Assembly: GCA_029721435.1 (NCBI GenBank)
Contig: CM056576.1
Span: forward strand, 114,990,666-115,054,665
Origin: Gymnothorax reevesii
Lineage: Eukaryota > Chordata > Actinopteri > Anguilliformes > Muraenidae
Reading direction: 5' to 3'
Length of the DNA stretch: 64,000 nt
Shown here one piece after another: positions 20,760 through 30,652 of this stretch. Position numbers and translations under genes: made by a program. Under the pieces are notes generated by a model. The model did no database searches. It was not told the origin of the DNA and was given only the letters and a program-made list of their open reading frames with translations. The number at the start of each line of letters is the position of its first letter. Position 1 is the first letter of the stretch.

Positions 20760-22480
20760 ATGACTAATAACACAAATTATGCCAGGGCTGAAGCAGAATC
20801 ATTATCCACTCGCTTCATAACTTCGAATGTTAAAGGACTTAATGGGCCAAATAAAAGGGCAAAAATCTTCTCCCACTTAAAGAGGCTAAAAACAGAAATT
20901 ATACTTTTCCAAAAAAGAAACCATACAAATATTGAATTATTGATGACACTTTCTTTTCAATATGTTTTCCACATTTGTCAAAACATTTCATGTATAATAA
21001 ATTGATGCTAACAACAATGTATAGTTTCTTTTTTGGAAGAGTATATTTTTACAAGAGACACATTTGAGAATTAAGGACCAAGTGAGGCTCAGGAAGAACT
21101 GGGTTCGACAGAGCTTTCAATCTGACTTCAATATTAAAGCATGCGGAGTAGCAATATTGATTCATAAAAAAAATATGTTTACTCCGGAGAAAATCATTTC
21201 TGATCCTCAAGGACGATTTTTTATAGTATCAGGTTCTCTTTTCAACACTCCAGTTGTTCTGGTAAACATATATGGCCCCAATTGGGATGACGTTAGCTTT
21301 ATTAATAAACTCACCTCTCTCATACCAAATTTACACTAACATAAGTTCATAATTGCAGGGGATCTGAATACTATGATGGACCCAGCAATAGATCACTCCA
21401 GTCCTAAAACTTTAGTAAGCTCCAAGATGTCTCAAGCTCTTTGGGAGCTCTTGAACGACAGGGGATGTGTTGATCCATGGAGATTTCTCTATCCATACAA
21501 AAAGGAATTTTCCTACTTTTCACATGTCCATCGCACATATAGCAGAATAGATTATTTTTTTATCGAGAAAATCCTTCTTCCTATGGTAAAAAATGTTGAA
21601 TATTCTGCCATTGTAGAGTCAGAGCATGTGCCAGTTCCTCTTGATCTCTTATTCTCCCAAAATATATCACAGCGTAATCACTGGTGACTGAATATTGCCC
21701 TGCTGGCAGACAATCAATTTTGCAATTTTGCATATCAAAGGCAATTGATGAGTTCTTAATATTTAATAAATCAGACTCCATATCCCTGTCTACATTATGG
21801 GAAACACTCAAAGTTGTTATAAGAGGTGAGATTATGTCGTATACTATATCACTCAATAAAGAGAAAAAGCAAAGGGAGAAATTACTTATTGAATCAATAA
21901 GAAACGTAGATCATCAGTACTCCATCACCCCTGCTGCAGAATTATATAAGGAGAGGATTGCGATAAAAACTCAATACGATTTATTATCAACAGAAAGAAC
22001 TGAGAAGCACCAGCTGTGGCTAAAGGGTCATTATTATTAGCATGGAGAGAAAGCAGGTCGCCTTCTGGCATATCAGCTTAAATGCAGATCTGCATCTCGT
22101 TTGATTCCACAAATTCGCAAAACACGCAATTCACTTTCACCAACTATAGATCCAGTTGAAATCAACAACATCTTTAAAGACTTTTATTCTGATTTATACC
22201 CATCTGCATTTCCGCAGGATAGCTCAAGTATGATTACTTTCTTGGATAACTTAGAGATTCCAAAGATAGACAAGGATGTTAAAGATGAACTTGCGAAGCC
22301 CATTCAGTAACAGGAGATTATAAATTCCATTAAAAAAATGCAAAGTGGTAGAACCCCAGGGCCTGATGGTTATCCTGTGGAATCTTATAAAAAATTTGCC
22401 TCTCAGCTAGCCCCAATTCTTCTTGAAATGTTTAATCATTCCTTTTGTCAAAAAAGAAATTGCTATCAAGTCTGACTGAG
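20760..22480 (+). pseudogene. L1 ORF2, endonuclease and start of reverse transcriptase (broken)
   Basis: It starts Met-Thr-Asn-Asn-Thr at 20760. The apurinic-like endonuclease domain is recognisable: Thr-Ser-Asn-Val-Lys-Gly-Leu, Gln-Glu-Thr-His-Leu after the MITE, Asn-Ile-Tyr-Gly-Pro-Asn, Ala-Gly-Asp-Leu-Asn, and Ser-Arg-Ile-Asp-Tyr. Reverse transcriptase begins with Gly-Arg-Thr-Pro-Gly-Pro-Asp-Gly-Tyr near 22350. A stop after Pro-Asn-Leu-His (21337-21339) is shared with copy B. The frame is cut by the gypsy insertion at 22481. Confidence 0.85.
20904..21041. mobile_element. 138-bp MITE inside L1 ORF2 (copy A)
   Basis: The terminal inverted repeats are TTCCAAAAAAGAAAC (20908-20922) and its perfect complement near the right end. 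TATA occurs on both sides (20900-20903, 21042-21045). Removing the element and one TATA restores the ORF2 reading Ile-Ile-Phe-Leu-Gln-Glu-Thr-His. The orthologous insertion in copy B is 58761-58898, also 138 bp. TA-flanked ends suggest a Tc1/mariner-type MITE. Confidence 0.85.
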
Positions 22481-22485
22481 GCGTC

Positions 22486-22603
22486 TGTATCATTCAGCAC
22501 GCACACACCGAGTGGCCATTCTGGTAACTGACGTTAATTCGGATGTGGCCGCATATGTACATTGATCAGTGTAGCGCCCCTACAGGTTACTACTATCAGT
22601 ACA
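22486..22603 (-). repeat. Gypsy 3' LTR (118 bp)
   Basis: It is the downstream LTR in the sense of the element, with TG...CA ends. It differs from the other LTR at 9 of 118 positions by direct comparison. Confidence 0.93.
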
Positions 22604-22618
22604 TCTCCCTTTTTCTAA
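22604..22618 (-). promoter_or_regulatory. Gypsy polypurine tract
   Basis: On the minus strand GAAAAAGGGAGA lies directly upstream of the 3' LTR. It is the expected primer site for plus-strand DNA synthesis. Confidence 0.75.
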
Positions 22619-22866
22619 CAATAGCAAACGATAGTGGTCTAAGTGTCTCAACCTACTTTCGAATTGCACACATAACAAAGTGCTAACAGTCTCGTAATCA
22701 CACACCCCCATACCTCCTCTTTGAATAGAACATTGCATTGGAACCAAGAATACCAACCTCAAACAGCACAAGTCAATACAAACTGTATGACCTTGAGAGA
22801 AAATAATACAAACAAACAAAACAAAAAACACAAAACTTTTTTTTCTTTTTTTTTTTTTCCAAATTA

Positions 22867-23815
22867 TTAGCACTCCTCAACGAGCCTCCTTGGTTTGACT
22901 ATGACCCTGCTTGGCCTTTGAGCCCTCTCCATCCCAGAGGATGGTGTCTGGACCCCCTCCAGCCCAAGGACGGGTGCCTCCACAGGGCTGTCTGTGTCTG
23001 AATGAGTTTGCCCCCCTTCTATTTTCTGTCCAACTTCCTTGTCACTGCCAGTCTCCGCAGGCAGCAGTTCTGTGTGTGGAATCTTCAGCAGATGTCTGCG
23101 GTTCCTGCGGATCGTGTTGCCACTCTCAGTGAGGACCTTGTATGATCGTGGAGCAGTCTCTTTAAGGACCTGTGCGACTGGTCCCCATCTTCCATCACAT
23201 CTGACTCTCACTAGATCTTCTCTCACAAGAGGTCTCAATGGCCGTGCTGTTTTGTCATAGTCCTGTTTGGATCGGTGCTCTCTGTGTATGTTCCAGGGCT
23301 CTCTCTGTGCGTCCCAGTGGTCTCTCTGTGTGGACCGGCATTCTCTCTGTGTGGACCGCTCAGTCAACCATTTGACTGTGGGTACAGTGGGCTCGAAGTC
23401 ACATGCTTAAACCCATAATGTTTTGTGAATTTCGCAAACTCCTGGCAGCTAAATTGTGGCCCATTGTCGCTGACTAAGGTCACTGGGATTCCATGCCTTG
23501 AAAAGATAGACCTACAATGAGTGATCACCTGTTTTGCAGTGGTGTTAGGCAATAGTGCAGACTCTGGAAAGTTAGAATGGTAGTCAACTATGATTAAATA
23601 GTCTTTTCCTTTCAGATGGAATAAGTCCTCACCTACTTTCCTCCATGGCTCTTTTGGTTTGCTATGAGTCAGTAAAGGCTCTTTTGGCTGCATATACCGA
23701 TACTGTTGGCATATCCCACATCGTTGTACTAGAGTCTCAATGTCTCTGTTTATGTAGGGCCAAAACAGTACATCACGAGCCCGCCTCTTGCTTTTCTCTA
23801 TTCCCAAGTGGCTTT
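22867..23815 (-). pseudogene. Gypsy integrase, broken
   Basis: It reads right to left: a zinc-binding part with Arg-Cys-Gly-Ile-Cys-Gln-Gln-Tyr, the catalytic Asp in Ile-Ile-Val-Asp-Tyr-His, and the second Asp in Val-Ser-Asp-Asn-Gly-Pro-Gln-Phe. It then breaks off after Tyr-Pro-Gln-Ser-Asn-Gly, so the third acidic residue (Glu) of the DDE triad is not present. A C-terminal tail (22867-23367) follows after a Gln-Arg/Glu-rich degenerate repeat. It cannot be active. Confidence 0.85.
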
Positions 23816-23903
23816 AATGTGCTAACTTAGTCATCTCTGCTCTCATGGAGCTGGGAACTACTATTTTATTCCCTTTTAGGAGTATCCCTTCAATCACAGA
23901 CAG

Positions 23904-25165
23904 TTAATCTCTATAGTGTCGATATGGGCTTGCCAATGCCCGAGCCTCATCACCTGGTGAGAGGATGGCTGCTATAACGTCCTGTAGCTCTCGGTCACTT
24001 GCCGTTTCCTGTGCAAGCTGGGCCCACTTCTCTCTCGACGCAGGCATGTGAGCTTTAACGCAGTCCACATGGATTTGCACTTCCTGCTCGGTGCTGCTCG
24101 GCCCCATTTCATTCAGACTTGCTCTGCTGAGAGCTCTGCATCTGTCACTACCAGGTACTTTCCTGGAGTGAACTCAAATGTCATGTGATACTTTTGCAGA
24201 CGTAACATTAGACGCTGAATGCGCGGCGGCGCATCTCCCAGTGGCTTCCCAGCAATGGCAATAAGCGGCTTATGATCAGTCTCAAGAATGATTTCCCTGC
24301 CTTAAATGTATTCATGGAACTTTTCACACCCAAAAACTGCGCCTCATGTCTCTTTCTCTACTTGCGCATAGTTGCGCTCTGCGGGTGTCATTGTTCGGGA
24401 TGCATATGCAACAGGAAACCATCTTGTGTCATGCTGTTGGAGCAACACCGCTCCAACAGCTAACACAGGCTCTTTGATTAGGTTGCTCTTAAGCACCTCC
24501 CACTCACGTGCATGTTCATGCTCCCACTGCCATTCATTTTGCTCCTCCAGTAGGCTACGAAGGGCTTTTGTGTTTGCAGACAAGTTAGGAATAAACTTCC
24601 CCATATAGTTAACTAGACCTAGTGCCCTTTGTAAGCCTGCTTTGTCTTCTGGCGCTGGCATTTCCACTATTGCCCTAATCTTTTCAGGATCAGGCTGTAT
24701 CCCTTCTGCAGACAACTTATCTCCCAGGTAAGTAACCTCTGTCATCCCAAACTAAAATTTCGACTTATTCAGCTTGAGCCCTGACCTAAGTGCTTGTTCT
24801 AGCACCGCACAAAGTCTCTCATCGTGCTCTTGCTTAGTTTTGCCCCAGACCACAATATCAGCAATAAACACACCCACACCCTCCATACCATCAAACAGCT
24901 GCTGCACTGTTTTGTGAAATACCTCTGGGGCTGAGCATATCCTAAAAGGTAAGTGAAGAAAGCAATGCCTTCCAAAAGGCATGTTAAAGGCAGTCAGTTT
25001 AAAGCTGTCGTCGTCCAGGACGATCTGGTAGAAGCCTGATGATGCGTCCAATTTTGAGAAAAAATGTGCACCTGCCATGGCATTTGTGATATCTGAGTTG
25101 GTAGGCAGTTAATAGTGTTCTCTTTTGATCCACTTATTCAGATCTTTCGGATCTATACACAACCT
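23904..25165 (-). pseudogene. Gypsy reverse transcriptase / RNase H, broken
   Basis: It begins as a fusion to gag (Leu-Cys-Ile-Asp-Pro-Lys-Asp-Leu-Asn), then a stop near 25107. Phe-Ser-Lys-Leu-Asp-Ala-Ser-Ser-Gly-Phe-Tyr-Gln and Phe-Ile-Ala-Asp-Ile-Val-Val-Trp follow; the active-site motif reads Ala-Asp-Ile rather than the usual Asp-Asp. After another stop near 24750 come the thumb and connection. RNase H has lost its first catalytic Asp segment (Pro-Val-Leu-Ala runs straight into Val-Gly-Ala-Val-Leu-Leu-Gln-Gln). Confidence 0.85.
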
Positions 25166-25711
25166 TAAGTCAAACGACTTGAGTTGCATCTTAGCGCTCT
25201 CTGATGCCTGGCAGATTTGGATCGCTTTATGCAGAGTCAAATCTGATTCCTTCAGCAGTTGCATCCTCACTCTTCTGTCCACAACCCCGATAACTATCTG
25301 ATCCCTTATAAGCGAGTCACTCAATGTGCCAAAATTGCACGACTGGCTTTTTAAACGCAGGTCCGTGACAAATTGTTCAATGGATTCTGACTCGGCTTGT
25401 ATCCTGTTGCGAAAAACGTACCGTTCGTACGTCTCATTCTTTCTTGGTGTGCAGTATTCCTCGAACTTAGCTAGCACTGCATCATACTTTTCCTCGTCGC
25501 CGACTGCAGCCCACTGAAACGTGTTGAAAACGTGCCTCGCAGCCCTGCCCGCCACCATGAGGAACAATGCTAGCTTCCGTCGTTCGTTTCTCTCACCATC
25601 CAGACCAATTGCTAACACATACAGCTCAAAACTTTGCCTAAAAGACTTCCAGTTTTCGTGGACTTTACCACTCAACTGTAACTCGTCTGGTGACCGTATA
25701 TTGCTCATCAT
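25166..25711 (-). pseudogene. Gypsy gag, C-terminus and protease missing
   Basis: The likely start is Met-Met-Ser-Asn-Ile at 25711, just after the primer-binding site. The frame resembles fish gypsy capsid regions (Trp-Lys-Ser-Phe-Arg-Gln-Ser-Phe, Phe-Asn-Thr-Phe). No zinc knuckle or protease Asp-Ser/Thr-Gly is seen before it fuses to reverse transcriptase, so an internal deletion removed them. Confidence 0.75.
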
Positions 25712-25729
25712 TTTGGCGAATTCAGTTTC

Positions 25730-25747
25730 ACCCCACTCCTGGTACCA
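25730..25747 (-). promoter_or_regulatory. Gypsy primer-binding site, matches tRNA-Leu(UAA)
   Basis: The plus strand reads ACCCCACTCCTGGTACCA immediately before the 5' LTR (25748). From recall of the tRNA, this equals the 3' end of eukaryotic tRNA-Leu(UAA) including CCA, an 18-base match. Confidence 0.85.
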
Positions 25748-25865
25748 TGTATCATTCAGCACGCACACACTGAGTGGCCATTCTGGTAACTGACGTTTAT
25801 TCTGATGTGGCCGCATACGCACATTGAGTAGTGTAGCGCCTCTACAGGTCACTACTATCAGTACA
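25748..25865 (-). repeat. Gypsy 5' LTR (118 bp)
   Basis: It is the upstream LTR in the element's sense and would carry its promoter. It is very short for a gypsy LTR. It is followed by the GCGTC target duplication. Confidence 0.93.
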
Positions 25866-25870
25866 GCGTC

Positions 25871-27107
25871 AATCTCTCTTCTCTTAAAACCAGTCTCCCA
25901 GTTTTTCCTGTATACATCCTTCTTTCAGTTATTGAACAAGATAATTTCTTCATTTTTGTGGGCTGGAAAAAATCCTAGGACCCGCAGAGAATTTTTGGAA
26001 AGACCTAGGGACCAAGGTGGCTTGGCACTTCCAAACATGAGGAAATACTGGGCATCCAATATGCTAAAAAATATTCATTAGTATCAAACTCCAAAAATGG
26101 ACTGGTGCGAAATTGAGGTGAACTCTTGTCCATCGACATCACTTTCTGCTCTTATTACAGCAAAATTACCATTCTCACCATCAAAACACACATCAAGCTC
26201 CATAGTTAGATCCACCCTTAAAATATGGGCAGAAATTCCAGCTTAAAGATTTTTCAGTGTGTAGCCCTGTTTGTAACAATCACCTCTTTCAGGCAGCCAA
26301 ACTGGATCACACTTTTACTCAGTGGTGTAGGCAGGGTCTTGCTACATGTTAGAATTTTTTTTATAGGTGGCTATTTTGGCAGTTTTACAGATCTATCAGA
26401 AAAATTTCAACTACAAAGGTCAGATTTATTTAGATATTTTCAAGTTCGTCACTTTATTCAGACCCTCAGTCCAGATTTTCCAGCCTTGCCAGCAGAGTCA
26501 GGACTGGAGAAGATCTTGAGAGCCCCTATAGAGCACAGAGAGCATAGAAACATAATTACATCCCTTCAGAGCACTTCATTAGATGGGCTTAAAGCTAAAT
26601 TGGAAGAGGACCTCGGTATGGAGCTATCTGATGCAACCTGGGACTGTGCACAATCAAGACAACATGTCCTCTTGTGCCCGTCTCAACCAGATACAATTTT
26701 AAAGTGTTTCATAGGATCTATTACACTGAATACAAGCTATCAAAAATTTACCCTGATGTTGAGGACAGATGTGTGCGCTGTAAGGCAACCCAAGCAGATA
26801 TGGCACACATGTTTTGGAGCTGTTCACAATTAGCAAAATGGCAATTTTACTAGTACTAATTAATAAGTCTTTATTTGCCACTGACAGGAAGAATGCTTTT
26901 GCCTTTGCCTCCCTTATAGCCCGTTGGAGAAGAGCTCTAGAGTGGAAATCTCCTGATCCACGAGAAGCATCTGTTTGGCTTTGCGATCTGATGTTTTTCC
27001 TGAAATTAGAAAAAGTGAAATATTTTACCAGAGGATCAGTTAGGAAGTTCCGTGAGATATGGGACCCCTTAATTCGGTACTTTGATAAACTCAACATTCT
27101 CCCATAA
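25871..27107 (+). pseudogene. L1 ORF2, C-terminal part (copy A)
   Basis: It continues ORF2 after the gypsy insertion, but 903 bp of the reverse transcriptase core present in copy B (60364-61266) are gone. The C-terminal zinc-finger-like motif Cys-Val-Arg-Cys ... Ala-His-Met-Phe-Trp-Ser-Cys is readable near 26772-26823. A further small deletion follows near 26835. The frame ends near 27107. Confidence 0.8.
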
Positions 27108-27439
27108 CACCACACACCTGGTATATTATAATGAAGAGCGATAAAGCCCTCCTTCCCTATATGTATATTTTTATTTATTTTTATTTTTTCTGTTTATGAT
27201 GAAGGCAGTATGTGTGTGGGAAAGGTGGGAGGGAGGGCTTTGGTTGGTTAAAATAAGAAAACAATTCAAGATTTTGTATCTAGAATGTATCCTATACAGT
27301 ACCTCCTTTCTTGAAAATAAATAAATATTAAAAAAATTAAAATAATACTTTTTCACAGCACTGTACATAGGTCGAACCACTGACTGTGAGTGGACAAACC
27401 ATGTAAGTTGCTAACTTAGTTTGCAACTACGCTTTAGGG

Positions 27440-27655
27440 AATCACACCATTGGACAGCGCACAAATCCATCATAGGCCAAATGCACCATTCACGCAATTT
27501 TGAGTCTTCAATTAGCCTGATTTTGGACTGTGAGTGGAAACTGGAATACCTGGTGAAAACCCATGAAATGGCCCCAGGGTAGAATCAAACCCATGACCTT
27601 TTTGCTGTGAGGTGGTAGTACTACCCACTGTGCCACCATTCTGCCTGCTGCGCAA
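27440..27655 (+). repeat. Right half of the split teleost repeat
   Basis: It continues the repeat whose left half is at 17328-17450. GGACAGCGCACAAATCCATC, TTTTGGACTGTGAGTGG and CACTGTGCCACCATTCTGCC are its typical words. The copy B equivalent is 62965-63160. Confidence 0.6.
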
Positions 27656-27758
27656 GAAAATGAAAAGCTAAATTATCAGTAAAAGCATTGTGGCAGGTCA
27701 AACATAATCTTTCTCAGTGGTGTACTTATGCGTTGCTCTTTCGTTTCAGGTAGTGTCA

Positions 27759-27795
27759 GTTTTTTGTACAAGTTTAGGGGTTTCCTGTCACTGTG
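27759..27795 (-). other. V5 RSS (copy A), 21-bp spacer and altered nonamer
   Basis: Nonamer GTTTTTTGT (27759-27767), 21-bp spacer, heptamer CACTGTG (27789-27795). Copy B has a perfect nonamer and a 22-bp spacer. Confidence 0.88.
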
Positions 27796-28486
27796 GGCTG
27801 CAGGGCACAGTAGTACAGAGCAGAGTCTCTCACTTCAGCAGAGGAGATCTCCAGATGCACAAGCTTATTTTTATCTTCATGTATTACAGCAAAGCCTCCT
27901 CTCTCTTCCCTCTCTTTGTACATGTTTATTGAGATGATGAATTCAGGTTTTGAATTGGAATATTGCCGATACCAGTGAAGATAATCCCCTCGCCTTGAAG
28001 AATTGTAGTTGCATGACAGTGTGACACTGCTGCCGTCATACGCATAGGTTAATTTCGCTTGTGGTGAGATGCCATCCTGAAAACTGTGACCTGCAAAATA
28101 AATTGATACATTTTATGCATTAATTGTGTCCTATTCAGAGTTCATTTATTCAGATTGAAAATAAAAACGATATACTGTATATGCAATCCAGATGCAGTTT
28201 AGCCATTGGTAACACTTTTGATTGCATTGAATATAGTCACACTCAATGATGCTGCAATTACTCAATTATATGCAGTTTTAATTAAAACTATGTTCTACTG
28301 ATGTTATCTTTACTCCCATATTAATGTCTTGTTATAAAGATTGTTGAGTGTATCTGACGACAAATTTTGTAAACTAACTGACACGCCAGCAGTGTTGAAG
28401 AGTTAATAAACCAACCCTATAGATGAAATAATTATTGGATACCACTTACCCACCACTGTTGCAAGTAGAAGTAAATACAGCAGCAT
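27796..28486 (-). CDS. TRAV: T-cell receptor alpha variable segment V5 (copy A)
   Basis: The leader exon is 28450-28486 (12 codons plus one base, starting Met-Leu-Leu-Tyr-Leu), the intron is 359 bp, and the V exon is 27796-28090 (295 bp) with no stop. The domain starts Gly-His-Ser-Phe-Gln-Asp-Gly-Ile. It has Leu-Ser-Cys-Asn-Tyr, a CDR1 with Ser-Ser-Arg-Arg-Gly, Leu-His-Trp-Tyr-Arg-Gln-Tyr-Ser, and Asp-Ser-Ala-Leu-Tyr-Tyr-Cys-Ala-Leu-Gln-Pro. The V exon has no ATG near its 5' end, so it is easily missed by ORF calling. The exon is intact, but its RSS is weaker than that of copy B. A GGGAGGGGCTTAA box lies about 120 bp upstream. Confidence 0.92.
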
Positions 28487-29884
28487 TATGACAGCTGTCA
28501 GAAAGGGCTGTTTTTCAGAAATACCGACTTCGAAGACAACAAAAAATGAACATGCCCTGAACTCTGACTATTTTTCAGGTAACCACCCTCAGTCACTGAA
28601 TATTAAGCCCCTCCCAGGGTTGTTCAGCACCCATGATGAGCACTGTTAGAATACATTCATTGTTTCACAGTGACATAACTGACCTGCAAAACTCCACTAA
28701 ATTAATATCTATTTTCAGCATCATTACACAAGATTTTACCCCATCTCCATTTTTTTTTTTTTAATGGTTTGGAAAAAAAGCTGCACATTTATATTAACTT
28801 TTGAGAAATAATGAATATCTTATACGGTGGACTTTTCCGTAGAACTTTGCAAAAATGTTTTATTTTGCCTCATAATTTCATACATAGTACATTGTATCCA
28901 CAGTTTTTTCTCTGCTTCTGATATTGCTTGTCACTGTTGCTGAAGTTATTCGAATTTGGGGATCATCAAACGTGAAACAGTGACATCTGGTGCATATTTA
29001 AGCTATTGCCGTACATACAGAATATTTTTTGCTCTTGCATGCAAACTGCTTAAACTACGAAAAACACAAGTAAAATATCAGAAGTAAAACAAATTCTAAT
29101 TTCTTTCATCATGCTTTCGATGATTTCATCATAAATTAAGATGAGTTTAATTCCTGGTGTTAATTTTTTTCTTTCAAAATTTAAATTTAAGTTGCCTAAT
29201 GCTAGATTATGAATGCAGAATTGTTAGTTATTAACAAACACCTGTCTTGGAAATGCAGATGAAAATGAGTTTCAAGCTATATCTAATGAATTATATAAGC
29301 AGTGTTTCTTTCCTTATAACCATCTAGCATAATTGTGATTATTGTTGATTATCATGTGTGATGTATCTAGTGACATAATCTCTCCTTATTTCTCAAAAAA
29401 GATCAGGTGCTCTGTCAGTAATATCATAGTGACATTGCTTTATTTTTTATCAGTAATTCAGAGGTTTCCAGGGACCGAGTCACCAAATATTATTCTATAG
29501 CATGCAAAATTCTGGAATTAAAACCTATAGCCATGAATAATCAGAATGATTGAGTCTCATCTGTCAATACTATCATAAAACTCTGCATAAATTTACACTT
29601 CAACTCATTCAAACTAACTAATTGTGCAGGAATTGTAAAACTAGCCCGGACACAGAATTTGTTCATGATGATAAATGCCAAAAAATCTATCATAAATGAG
29701 AAGTGCACTGACAATTTTTTTTTTTTTTGCATAAATTGCTGCACCTGACATGCCATATAAGGAACCTGGAATTTCTTTGTTGGCAATGTAAAGAGATAAA
29801 AGAAAAAAGGCAAAAGAAATAAAAAATTTTCTGAAGTGGCGAGTTTTCTTTTATTATGGAAATAGAATCCAAACATATATATTA
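28487..29884. other. V5 5' flank and spacer
   Basis: The putative promoter box is at 28604-28617. The rest is AT-rich with no recognisable gene. Confidence 0.45.
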
Positions 29885-30103
29885 AGTTGGCCCTCTTCCA
29901 ACTTTTTCAGATGTGTTGCTGCCAACAAATTCAACATGAGCTAATATTTTTCAGGAAAAAGTGAAATGTCTCAGTTTCAACATCTGATATGTTGTCTATG
30001 TTCTATTGTGAATAAAATGTGAGTTTATGAGATTTGCATTTCATTACTTTCTTTTTTATTTACAATTTACACAGCATCCAAAATTTTTTGGAAATGGGAT
30101 TAT
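29885..30103 (+). mobile_element. Tc1-like 3' terminal fragment
   Basis: It matches the final 200 bp of the Tc1-like elements at 2862 and 12147 (AATGTCTCAGTTTCAACATC, TTGTGAATAAAATG, terminal GGAAATGGGATTATAA). There is no transposase sequence. Confidence 0.7.
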
Positions 30104-30490
30104 AAATGCACATAACTTAACTGAAAAAAAAAGAAATGACAGTTTTGTTTATGACATGCAGCGCATTAGTCCGGGAGAATTCTTCCTTTGAATCACAGAA
30201 TGCCATAAATCACTGATTGGACTGTGTTTTACTGAGAGGTTGTGCCTCCAGCCCTCTCCCTATCCACATTCCTCACACCTTTCCCTATCACAATATTTAG
30301 CAGCGCCTGCAGCTCACTAACGACAAGCTGCAGGTAATGGCATTTAAGGCAGCCTTAGATGCCGTGTATTTGTTTCCCTACTACTGGTCAGTAGTGATGG
30401 TCAAATGAAGTCTCATGAATCACTAAGGCTTTCCAGCCTATTGCTTCACCCAAAGGTTCAGTATTCAAGGCCCCAATGAAACACTGAATG

Positions 30491-30504
30491 CTGCCATCTG
30501 CTGG
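30491..30504 (-). promoter_or_regulatory. CTCF-like core motif
   Basis: The minus strand reads CCAGCAGATGGCAG, which fits the degenerate vertebrate CTCF core (CCASYAGRKGGCRS) at every position. Binding is untested. Confidence 0.4.
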
Positions 30505-30652
30505 GATAATAACATATGACAGTCAATGAACAGTACCATGACCTGAGCTGAAATGTATGAAAAACTTTTGAGTGCAATCACAATAAACAATGGATATTTC
30601 TATAGTATGTGCATGTGTAAGTATATGGAAGTATTTGTGTAAGCGTATTTGT

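Larger units (their letters stand above)
22486..25865 (-). mobile_element. Ty3/gypsy LTR retrotransposon, deleted, copy A only
   Basis: It is a 3380-bp element with two 118-bp LTRs, each starting TGTATCATTCAG and ending ATCAGTACA, and a 5-bp target duplication GCGTC (22481-22485, 25866-25870). Coding is on the minus strand in the order gag, reverse transcriptase, RNase H, integrase, which is the gypsy order. Protease, part of RNase H and the last integrase acidic residue are missing, and stops are present. Copy B has the empty site GAGGCGTCAATC at 60333-60344. It is inserted in L1 ORF2. Confidence 0.93.
17750..27344 (+). mobile_element. L1-clade LINE, inactivated, with nested insertions (copy A)
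   Basis: The 5' region with GACGCCAAGATGG is followed by ORF1 (17920 on), a long inter-ORF region, ORF2 (20760 on) and an A-rich 3' end (27320-27344). Stops, frameshifts, a 138-bp MITE, a 3.4-kb gypsy element and a deletion of about 900 bp in the reverse transcriptase make it dead. The boundaries are approximate; no target-site duplication was found, perhaps because the element is nested in another repeat. Confidence 0.8.
17457..27365. mobile_element. Tc1-like/MITE element split by L1 insertion (copy A)
   Basis: The left end at 17457 reads TACAGTGCCACAAAAAAGTA and runs to about 17590 as the terminal part of a fish Tc1-like element. The matching right end ATACTTTTTCACAGCACTGTA lies at 27345-27365. 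The L1 sits between them. The same pair of ends is at 56240 and 62885 in copy B. Confidence 0.65.

Noticed and set aside
22486..25865. Endogenous retrovirus with env
   Set aside because: No envelope-like frame lies between integrase and the 3' LTR; structure and domain order are those of a Ty3/gypsy element.
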